Source: Crocodylus rhombifer
Lineage: Eukaryota > Chordata > Crocodylia > Crocodylidae
DNA length: 64,000 bases
Direction: 5' to 3'
NCBI GenBank assembly: GCA_038503035.1
Contig: JAVSML010001084.1
Coordinates: 8,817-72,816 of the forward strand
Shown one piece after another: positions 39,101 through 51,100 of this stretch; position 1 is the first letter of the stretch; each line of letters starts with the position of its first letter. The position numbers and the translations under genes were made by a program. Below the pieces are notes generated by a model. The model had not been told where the DNA came from. It made no database searches and was given only the letters and a program-made list of their open reading frames with translations.

Positions 39101-42100
39101 CGTTTCCTCATAAATAAACTGAGTACATGGGGTTTTTTTTTTTTTTGATTAGGCTATGGCAGAAGTCCAGCAGCCACATGCTTGTTGTCTTTGTTTCTGC
39201 TCCATCTGTTGCAGAGCCAGCCTCCCTAGTCACTTTGAGCCCTACAGATTTGGTTTAATTATTGGGAAGATGAAGAAGGGAGTTGGGGACTTAAACAAAT
39301 AACACACAGATCCAACCAAGAATCATTCCTTCTCTCATAAAATAAGCACTGACCAGTCTAAACATCACTGGTGAAAATTAGGCACTCTAATAAGATTTTT
39401 TACCAAGATCCTGTATCAAGATGCTTTTTCATAGGGGATAAGTTTTCGTTGGAATACCTAAGTGTTTTAGAAGTAACTAAGTGCTGACATTTTAGGAGCA
39501 GAGAAGCATTTAATTGGATGATGTATTGGGAAAAGCACTCAAAGCATGTCTGTATTAGGCCTAACTAATACATTAAGCAACACTAAAGTTGCGCAAGATG
39601 ATACTGGGATTCTTGGATTTGCTCAGAATCAGTAACAACAAAATGGTGCTTATGTAGAAATAACCTTTGTCTAACAGCCTTGATCATGTTTGTTTTGCTT
39701 ACTTGGCAAAACTAAATTTTCATTCCTTTTAGTCATGTCAGGCCATCTCATTTGTGTGTGTTGGATTTTCATCTAGATTTATCGGTAGCAGAATTGTCAT
39801 CTAGGTTCTCATTGTGGAATATGTGTTCTGGTGAGGTGCAAGAAGCTTTTTTGTATTCCAGTTTAAGCTGTCATTTGTGCAAGTTAAAGGAGCTGCTTTT
39901 TTTCATAAGCTCAGCAAATTTAATATAATTGCCAAGTCTGCTAACATCTGTCACCAGGCTGCCATTTTTAGAGCATAACTTCAGCTGGTCTGTGAGATGT
40001 GACTTTTACTTTTCATCTGGTAATAAGTTTCTGACTGGGTAAATGAATGCATTGGGCAGAATAGTGTTCCCCTGCGCCCAATTCATTTAGCCATCTATTT
40101 TTCATTTGCGAGGTTAAGTACATCAATAGCTGCCTTTATTTGCTGCTGTATTATCATTTTTGAGTGGAACAAGACCTCTTATCAGTATTCTTGTTGAGGA
40201 TTGTTTCAGTGACTGTTGCCTCATGTTAGCTGTACTCTATATATTTTAAAAACTGTTTTAACTTTCAGTTATAGCTGTGCGCCCTGCCTTGCAGTAGGAA
40301 GTCAATACTGTATTTACTTGACTCCCAAGATGAGGTTCCCCCCCACATTTAATAAGGTAGTGGGGGACAGGCAGCTGCTCCAGCTCTAGATCTGGCTCCT
40401 TCTCTACCTGGCAGGGCTGAGGCTATGCTTTTTGCCCTAGACTGGAGTGGAGTCAGAGCCTGTTGGAGCAGAGTAAGGGTAAGCAGCAGAGAGGGGGAAC
40501 TGGGCAGAAATCCCAAGGTGTGTGGTGGGGGAGGTTAGGTGGTGGGGGCAGAGGCATTGAGGTGACAGGCAGTAGATGGGGGCAAGTGGTAAGGGGGATG
40601 GGTGGCAGGAGTCAGTGTGTGTGTGTGTGTGGGGGGGGGGGGAGGGCAAAGGGCAAGGTTCAACCTGCTTGCCTTCACCCTCCCTTACCACCTGTCCTCC
40701 TGCCACTGCTTTCCCTGCTGCAGCAGCAGAGAGAGAGAATTTAAGATGACCCTCCAGTAATTAGATTCTCCGCATGGAAAGTTTTAATAAATTCGTAACT
40801 TCTGTGTATAAAGTCTAATTATGGGAGGGTCAGTTTAATTCAGCGTCATCTTGGATTTGAGTAAATATTGTAAATTTGCCTCCTACTGGTCCAGTAAACC
40901 ACTACATTAGCACTTCTTAAATCTTTTCTCTAACTATGTCTCTATAGGGGGTGACTATCAGAAGCTGTCAGCTGGTATCTACTAAGTAGGCAGCAAGTAG
41001 CAAACTTTCTCAATGTGCCAGATTATTAGACTAGAAAAAGAAAAAGTCTGGTGCTGACTCAGACCCTTCCAGCAGTGCACAAACCTGTCCGGTGTAAATC
41101 GCACATTATTTTTTCCATGTCCTCCCTAGTTCTTCAGATGTTTATACCCATCTGTTGCAGTGTCTTATTAAATATCAAGTTCTTTGGGTCAAAGGGTTTT
41201 TTTTCTAGAGTGCAAAGCGAGATGGGACACTGATCTTGGCTGGGTCTGTGAATGCTGTCGTCCTGCAGGCGTTGGAAGTACAAGTGGCATGAAATTGCCA
41301 GCCTTAATTAGGATAGAACAGTAATACAAAGCACCTTAAGGAGAGTAGCAATAAGAAGAAAATGAATTGGAAGGAATAATGGGAGTGATAGATACTCAGC
41401 AGAGGAAAGTAATAGAGAAAAGAGTAATTCTGAAAGAGATTTGGGAATCCTAGCAGAAAGCTCTATGACTTTGGGGTGGGTGCATCTGGACAGTGTGGAC
41501 AGTGGGATTCATATCTGGATGTTTTGCTACTAGAAAGAACTGGGGAAGTATTTTAAGGTAATTAGGTAGTGGTTGACAATTCGTGGGGAAAGATTTGAAG
41601 GTGTGTGGATGTGCCTGGACACCAGTCTACAAATAGCTGAAGAATGTAACCAACAAGGAGGGCATGAATTATTCTAAAATTGCTTTTAAATGTACCTATA
41701 ACACACAAGATACCAAGAGTTCTAGTTTTTTTATGTCTATAATACACAACACGCTTTATAGCACTTTCTATTTAAAATGCTTTACCAGGGTAAAAACATT
41801 TCACCTTAGCTTTTTCAGATAGGCAGGGTGTGTTAATTAAACTTACAGATATGGAAACAGCATCCTTAGCTTTATAAGATTTGATAAGGAACAAGGAATT
41901 AGAGAGCAATATTTTTCTTTTGTGCTTAAAAATATTACTATCCTTCCTCTTTTTCTGTACCACTTACTATCCTTCCTCTTTTTCTGTACCACTGTTAAAT
42001 GACTTCTAGCTGACATGGTAGAAGCACTGTTACTTAAGACATCTTAAATGGGATTGGCAAAATGTGCCATAGCAAATACTATATCAGCATTATACCTATT

Positions 42101-45100
42101 AAACTTAACATAACAAATAATGCTACCTTGACAGGGACCTCAACTACATGACCCAGTAGGGCCTTTCAATAACTAGCTTCCATGTTTCACTCAGCCTGAA
42201 CCTTCTCGCTAACAATTTGTGGCTGTTATTCCTAGTAACCCTGGGTGGTGCCCAGGGGAACAGATCTTCCCCCAATTCCTGCTGGTCCCCCCCGGCGAGT
42301 TTGTAAATGGCCACCAGATCCCCTCTCAGCCTTTTCTTGTGGAGGCTGAATAGGTTCAGGCCCTTTAGCCTCTCTTTGGAGGGCCTGACCCACTGCCTCT
42401 TGACCATGCAAGTGGCCCTCCTCTGGACCCTTTCAATGCTAGCCACATCCCTCTTGAAGTGCGGGGCCCAGAACTGGACGCAGTACTCCAGCTGTGGCCT
42501 GGCCAGTGTTGCATAGAGGGGAAGGAACACCTCCCTAGACCTGCTTGTGATGCATCTGTAGATGCACAGTGAGGTGTGGTTAGCCTTACTGACCGCTTCC
42601 TTGCATTGGCAGCTCATGTTCATCCTGGAGTCAACAATGACTCCAAGATCCTTTTCTGCCGTTTTGACAAGAAGGGTTTTTTCCAGCCTCTAGGTGTGTT
42701 GCTGGTTCCTTCTCCCTAGATGCAGTACGCTGCACTTGTCTGTGTCAAAAAGCCTGAGGCTGAATTGATTCAATCTTTGCATAGATTGAACTGATAAGCA
42801 AGTGGACAGACATTCACTTTTGATTCTGGAAATGCATTTGCATGGTTGCAGTAGCTGAGGCCAGAAGCCAGGGGTCACTATAGCTGGCCTCTGTGCTCAG
42901 CTGGAGCAGGCAGCTTGGGCCAAGGCTAGCCTGCCCACCCTGTGAAGTAGGGGTTGCGTGGGAGGTGCAAAGCATCCTTGGTTGCTGGGGGGACTAAGAG
43001 TTAACTTGACTCTGGAGGGGATCTGGAACAGAAGTTAAAATAAACTGATTTAACCTAAATCAATTAAATTTAACACTACATCCATCCAGGTTTATTTTAA
43101 ACCAGTTTCAGCTATTTTGAAAATGGTTTATGTGCACTGAACTTACATTGTGTTACAGATTTGAATTGGTTTCTGATCACTTATACTGGTTTATGTGTAA
43201 TTTCTGTCCCTAGCCTTGAAGTAAATGGTAAAAATTCCTTATTCAGTTTTTCCCAGTTCAGTGGGCCCAATTTTCACGCTCTTTACTTGGCATTTAAGTG
43301 TCATATGCATACATTTGTTAGTGGTGAGATCAGTGCCTCTCCTGTGGCACTGTGGTTAGAGCACTGGGCTGGAATACAAGCAACTGCAAGTGAGCAAAAG
43401 CTGATGGAGACAATCCCTATGCAATGCTGCATCTCTTGTGTTTAGACTATAGCAGGTTTTTTGCTTTCCAAGGTCATCTCATGAAATGCAAATTAAAAAT
43501 GATCTTGTTTGATCCACTAGCTAATGCAGGCATCCAGAACAGAGTCTCTGCTCATTCCCTGGAGTACCCCTGTCTTCTCCAGTGTATGTTCACAATGAAG
43601 TATGGAAAAAATGATCTATCATGGCATTAGCATGTGGAAGACCATGCCTATTTATTTTTGGACGTCTAAATACTGGCAGGCACTACTGGCTTAACCTTTA
43701 TCTGTCACTTGGCATTCTAGGGGCTGTACATTTGCAGCAGTAGAATTGCAATATATAAAGTATTCCTTCAGCGTGCGATTATTGGCCCTTTACACACACA
43801 GAAGGATGATACCTGTTTATTGTTGGAAGGTTTCCAAAATTAGTCTTTGTCAATGTAGTTAGGTGTTGCCTCTTCCAAAGACAAGTAGAGCCTTGGAGCT
43901 AGTAAAATAATTTTCAAGTGTAAGACTTGACATCTTTAAAGAAGGCAACTGTTGAGCACTATGTGAAAGGAGAGAGAGAGAGAGAGAACAGATGCAGAGA
44001 TATTTTATCTCTCTCAAAAAACAAAAAAATCCATTAGTGAAAGGAATGTCATCAGCTGCTGCTAGCCTGTACTGGGGAAAGGGGCTTATTTTTTCTCTCA
44101 TGCACCAAACCACTTTGACACCAGAAAGCATTTTATTGCTAAAGCTTCTCTTTCACACCTCACCTAGGAGGGGGAAGAACTGCATTATAGACTAAAAATA
44201 TCTGGGGTAAATTCCTGACTCCTTTAAAGATAATGGCAGCATTCAAATTGACTTGTCAGGCTAGGATTTTGCCCCAGGTAAAGTCTTTTAACTTGTCCTC
44301 AAAGAAAGGCCGATTGTACTTACGTACCTGTTATGGGACACTCTTTCCTATGGCAGGGATTTGAAAGGAAGGACTTTTTATAGTTACAGAGCGAGTGTAA
44401 TGCCTGTCCCTTTGTCTCCTTGAAATGTATTGACGAAAGCACAGTTGTTGTAAAAGAGCAAGAAATGGCCACAGAGACCAAAACTTTCATCCTCTCACTT
44501 CATACATTCACCCACAATGATCTGGACTCCAGGAGCTTCATCCTGGAGAACTTGCCCTTTCAGTTTGACACCAGTCTTTCAAAAGTGTGAGCATGTGGGT
44601 GTGTGTGTTTGTGTTCCCACAATGTCTAAAAACACAGTTCCAACTCCATATCTAGGGATTGATTCCCTTTCGTGTTTCCCCTCTGTACTGCCTTGGTTTT
44701 TTATCATCTTGACAAGTCACAAATTCAAAATACAAAACCTCCAGCAGCCTCAAATCCGAATTCCTAGCAGTTAAATATTAGAAACACAGGCATCTTGTTG
44801 TTAGGAATTCCTGGAACTAACCGCTAGAATTTGGGGGAGAGAGAACCATCTAAATATTTGCTATAAGCAACTCTGAAACTAAGCTAGAAACATTTGGCTG
44901 TGGTTTAAAAAATGGTAGTAGAGGAGTGGTCTGGAAACACCATGATGCTTAGAAAGAGGGTATATTTGCACCTTTGTAAAGTAACTAAATCAGAAGTGTA
45001 TATGCTTTCATAGGCAGAAGGCTTACTCCATCAGATGCTGTTAAGGGACTCTAGGAAGCAGAGCAGCTAAATAAATAGAAAGCAGTGGTTAGAATACAAA

Positions 45101-48100
45101 GGGCAGGGAAGGGGGGAGGAAAAAGGACAGGGCACTTCTGAGAGAGGCAAGATGGGTGGGTAAGAGAGAGAGAAACAAGGCATAGGACGTAGGGACATAG
45201 GATTTAAATGCTGATGTAAGTAATAGGATAATCTGTATTCTCAGTTTAGAGCATGCTTAACACAGTCCAGTCTCGGTGGATGATTTCTTGTTCTGTAATT
45301 TCCTATTTAAGTTCCACTTACCTGTCCTTAGGGTTGTTGATTTTCTGTACCTGTCGTCTGTGTTGCAATCTCTGCTTTCTGTTTAGGAGCTCTGCTTCCT
45401 GCAGTCCTTTCACAGCATCTGAAGTAAGCTCTCTGCTTATGAAAGCTTATGCTATATCTATAGTGTGTGTACACATCTCTAAGTTAGTCTATAAAGGTAG
45501 ACATCTACCCTGCCTTCTGCCTGACTTCAGACTAACATGGCTAACTCCCCTCTGCTTGTTCTTGTGTGGGCTGTTCTCTTCTGATAGCCGACAAAGTCTC
45601 AGGATTCACAAAGGTGATCATTATGGCTTGTTTCCCTAAGTATCACTGCTCACATTTGCTGAAAAGTTTCCTGTTGTTTTAATGAAAGTGTTTTCTGCCA
45701 GGTTGCACTCGGCCAACTTGTTTTTAATGATCACTGGCAGAGTATGCAGGCCTTTAGAGTGAAAATGTTAATGATGCACCCTGATCATTACAGGCCAATT
45801 TACAACAGGCTGATTGCCCTTGGCTGCAACCAAAATCTGACTTCTGCTCTCTGAAGTGCAACAGTTTTGGTGACTCCTTTTAGAATGTGGTCTCTCTCTG
45901 AGTAAATATTGACAGGAATAGGTCAAACAGAAATTATGCACTAAGTAAATGTTTTGCCAAGTAAGAGAGGGAAGGGGAGGAATTGTGACTACCTAGCTGA
46001 GTAATGGTCAAATATCTACATCGTTGGTGGAAAAATACATTATTATTAGCTACTCATTGATTAATTAAAAAAATTAAAATAGGATAGATGCAAATATTAG
46101 TCCAGCAGCATAGAGTAAATATATCTGTGGAGTGTATGGGCAAACATCCTGCAGGGTCTCAGACATAAGCCATAACTTTGTAAGGAATATTCTGTCTTGT
46201 TTTGCAAGATATATTTATGCTGAGGGATAGTAGGCACATATGATGGCACTTACAAGAGTAAAGGGTTGTGCTACTTGGTTTGCTTTTGTATGAGCAAACC
46301 ATGGAGACTGGAACAGAATAAACCAACCAAATAGTTGTTTTTATGTCTTTAATGTCAACACAGCATGTGCCCTCTTCAAAACATATTGTAGATCAGTGGT
46401 GCTCAACTAGGACCCATTTGTAGACATTGATGGCCAGTCCCGACCCAGTGCCCCTCACTCCTGACCTGCTGCCTCCTGCCCCCAAGCCTCAGCCCTCAAG
46501 GGTGGGTGTGTGGGGCAGATGGGGTCCCCTAGCAGCCCCTTGCAGGCTGGAACTCTGCCAGCCTGCAGGGGAAAAGCCACGGTTTTCCACATATTTCTCT
46601 TTTGAAAGAGAATCCATTTTTAAAGATTGAACCATTTTAAAAGATTGAACCATTTTTAAAGTTTATCTGTGATCCTTTCATATATTCTTGTGGCCCACTT
46701 TTGGGTTGTGACCCACGGGTTGAGAAACACTGTTATAGATCATAGTTAGGATACATAAAATCCTTTCCAGCTAACATGCATAATAACTTGCTTTATCTCT
46801 TTGCATAGGAACTGTGAGGATGCATTGTCATCTGAAGACTGTGAAACCTTATACCAGTTTGTTTATACGACACACAGGCCACTGGCAGTAGCAGCTGGGG
46901 AATTCCTTTATAAAAGGTATTGTTGCTTGGCCACTTTTGCATATTCTATCACCATCGCTTTGGTTCCCGGTGAATGTGGGTTTAAGAGGGACATTATCCA
47001 TTGATATGATGGATGTCAGGAGGGTACCAGATGTGCTTTCTTTAGCATTCATCTGCTGAATCAGAAATCTGGGGCTAACCATTTGTTTTGCTGCCTAGCC
47101 CAGGTCTGTTGAACAAGCATAAGAAAAGTATAAGGCTGAATAAATAAAGTATAAAACAACTGACTAATCCACAGGTGTTGACTCAATTGGAGGACCATAC
47201 AGCCTTCCCTTATACATTGTTTCCCTTATGTTTTGCTTCTTATGAGCCAATTCATCACCTCGCATCTGCTGGATTTTTATAGCTGTTTGTGATTAATCGC
47301 AAAGGTGGCCTCCTCTTCTCCCTCTGGAAGTTGCCTTATACATTGTTAAACCCTGGATTAATGAGAACTTCAGCAGATTAAAAAGCCCTCACAATTTCCA
47401 GTCAAGTTAATGAAGTACAGGATTTAAGCCCCCCAGGAGTAACTCTTATAAATGGGCTTTTTATAACAACGGTTGCATGAAATGAATCGGACTGGCAAGC
47501 TAAAAAGGGAGTTAGTACACATTCTGTATCTATGGCTGGACAGAATTCTCTATTTTGTTTTGTAAGAATAAAGTTTTATTTTTTGGTTAGGCTGTGGAGG
47601 GGCAAAATTAAAAATTGACTGCTTATTCTCACACACACTTGCGTACACTCTCCTGTTTTCTGTCTGTTCTCACTTAGCTAAACTAACTAAGGTTTATGGA
47701 GCCAAAAACAACCCTTTTAGGTGAAGTCTTTCATCTCATCCTCCTAGCCCTACATTGCCTTTTTTGGGTAATGTTTCTATACTGGTCAGAGCCCTAGGTA
47801 TATTTTTCTGAACAATAGGTACAGTTTACTAACAAAAACATTATTTGGGAAGGGGGTAGGGCAGGGGTGGGCAATTATTTCAGTCAGAGGGCCACTTAGT
47901 GAGTTTTAGGGGCCTGTCAACCACATCCATCTCTGTTGCTTTCGTCTCTGCTTCTCTGTTTCTTTTCCCCTCCGCCGCCTCTTTTTTGGGTTGGGGCTCA
48001 GGCAGTATCTTCCACCATGCTGGGAGGGCAATGAGTCAGCTGTAGATGCCGTGGCAGGTTCTGTGTCCAAGGTCCTGAACCTGCCTTTGGTGTCCACAAC

Positions 48101-51100
48101 TGATGCCACTGCCCACCTGGGTGTAAAGTTGATGCCTTATGCTGCTGGGCAGAAGTGGTCCCACCTGCCTGCCTGGCAGCACGTGGCAGCCAGAGCCACT
48201 GGAGACATCTGCAGGCCAGATCTAGTGAGTGGGCAGCCGTCCACTCATGGGCCATATTGAATCTGTTGGTGGGTTGGATCTGGCCTGCAGGCTGTATTTT
48301 TCCACCCCTGAGGTAGGGTCATCAGTATTAGTTTATTTTGCTTATTGGGCTGGATTATGTTATTCTTTTTTTTCTGGCTTAAGCTGTGCCCATTAGGAAG
48401 GTTTACTGACATAACTATACTGGCAAATCTTTTTCTATAGTACCCCAATTTTCAGTCCTATGGCCTGTTAATTTTCTGGAGGCATGACCTGGCAGGCTCT
48501 GCTCATCCATGAGTGCCGGGACTTTAATTGTTACCTTTCATGAGCAGCAACCTCACTCTTGGATTTCTGTGGGGAGAGGAGGAGAAAATTGAAATCACAA
48601 AGGACCCTTGGTCCTGCTACACCTTGGGCAATGCAAGGAGAGTACTTTTCCCAATATAGTTGTCAGTTTGGATAAAACACCTGTTGGAAATGCACAATCC
48701 TGGGTTTTCTTTAAGAGCATTGGTTTGTCCCTCCATGTCTGTTCATTGGATGGATGGTCCATCCAGCAGCCATCCATAATACAAATTATCATTGAGCAGT
48801 AATATTTTCCCATGAACCATATTTATCATTGTGGTAACCTTTGAATAATTGTGGAGACCAGGCATCCTTAAAGGATCAAGGCATATCTCATGATGTGCTG
48901 TTACTAGGTGTAATTTGTCTGTTATCCAGTGCACTGGCAGGCCATGATCACTGGTGGTCCCTGCATCCACAGAGATGGCAGAACTTTGTTAACTGAAAAT
49001 AATCTCTCTCTCCTTTCTCCCAGCTGACAGGAAGATAGGATATGTTTGTGGAATAGGTGACGAGAACTTGAAATAATTAAAGCTTCCTGAAATGTTGACA
49101 GAATCCGTGTGTTCTGCAGAGTAAGCAGAAGGTACATAGCAGAACTGGACTCATATTTTTCCTTTTTCTATTCACAGACTGCTTAATAATCAGGGAGATG
49201 AAGAAGAAGGTCTGCCCAAAAGTAGAGGGAAATTTGAGCCCAGTGCCAGTCGCTTGAGAATTCTAATAGCTTTCTTCTTGGAGAGTGAGGTGAGGATGAT
49301 GTTGACAGTCATAGATGAAAAGATCAGTGGGAGCCTTTCAGGTCCACTGCACCTGCCTGAGACTTGGTGCTAGGGTGTTGCTGGATATTGTTCTGTATCC
49401 AAAGCAAAGACTTCCTTTTGAAAGGCTTTATTTGATTTCTCAACTTTGTAGGATGAGTTCGAGTGAAGCAAAGGTGTGCAGCTGTGTTCTGTCATACCAA
49501 GACATTTATTTTCCATGTGCATTAATGTTGAACTGGCTTTCTGGAAAAGAAAAAAAAATGTGTGGCGGAGGAGTCCAGTAGGACTAAATGAAGTTGAAAC
49601 AACTAACATGTAGCCCTGAAGTGTATCTGACATCAAAGCCCCACATGGCAATGGGAATTTTAGGCATTGTTAACAGTAATTTAACAGTAATAAGCAAGGT
49701 GATTTAGGGAGACCTCTTAAAATATCTTTCTGTCTTTAAAAGTATCTCTCTCCCCTCCCCATCTTGATATTCCTTATATATCAGACTGAAGAATCACTAT
49801 TTAATTTGGGTCTGGTCAACAGTTAACATGCTTGAAGAATTGCATATGCATGTATATACATAATATGAATGAATGGCACTGCTTTCTAGCTGGAGAGGGA
49901 GTGAACACTGTATGATCAACTATATTCAGATTTCACAGTGTTTGGTTCTGTATGCTTGTGTTTTGTTTTGTTTTTAAATCTAGCTACACAAACATGTTGC
50001 ATACCTTGTAGACAGCCTATGGGATTGGGCAGCCAGTCTGTTGAAGGATTGGGCGTGTATGACAAGCCTTTTGTTGCAAGATGCTGAAGAAGATGGAGGT
50101 AGGTGGGCAAAAGGCTTTGTGTTGCCAAAAGAACTGTTGTTTTCTGGAAGAAACTTGTTTCGTCTTCAGTTAAAACAAAGTTATTTAACTTGGGAGGGCA
50201 ACTTAGCTCAGTGTCCTGCCAATATTACTTCAAATGATTTGATTGTCATGATTCAGAATCTTTGTATGTTTATGCACTTACGAATCCTTGTGAAGTGCTG
50301 TCAGGTTGTTATGCCGTAAGTATTTATGGCTCTTCTTCCCCTTATCTTTTATTTTTCCTTTGTCCTTCCTTTTTGTCTTCTGGAAAGTGGATAGTGAAAG
50401 ATGTTTTTTCTTCTTTTTCCTCTCACTTTCTTGGGAGTTTGGCCGATTAAGAAAAGATTCTAGTGGACCCAATGCAATATAACAACAGTTAGGTTGCATG
50501 TTGAGCAACACTGAGAGCACTGTGGTATCCAATGGCTTTCTACTTTAAAGGTGAGAGAAGCTTCAGTCCTGTTTCTAGACTGCAGAAGAGCTACATAGAG
50601 GGGTCTGAGGAGTCAGATGTGGTTTTGGTAAGAAGATGAGTCAACTTCCAATTCTGGTAGAAGAGGATAGAATTTGATTAAAGTTAGTGGCATTTCATAA
50701 ACTTTGACCCATTAGCTTCTGGGGAAGTTTAATCCCAGTAACACTGAACCAGTTGTCCTAATCGAGAAATACTGCAAAATCTGCTTTAAATAAAGCCAAT
50801 GAAATTCCCATGAAATTCCAAAATAGATTTACTCTGAAGACTTTAAAGATATCATTGATTTACACCATATGTGTACTGTAATTGTGACCTTCATAGATTT
50901 CACAGATTTTTAGGGTTGGAAGGGACCTCAGTAGATGATCGAGTCTGACACCTGCTCTGGGCAGGAAAGAGTTCTGGGGTCAGATCATCCCAGCCAGGTG
51001 CTTGTCCAGTCCCCTCTTAAAGACCTTCAGGGTAGAGGAGAGCACCACTTCTCTTGGAAGCCCATTCCAGATTCAGGTAACCCTTATTGTGAAGAAGCTC

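Noticed and set aside
40437..40744. Gly/Arg- and Pro-rich frames on both strands
   Set aside because: Produced by the G-rich interior and (GT)n(G)n run of a MITE.
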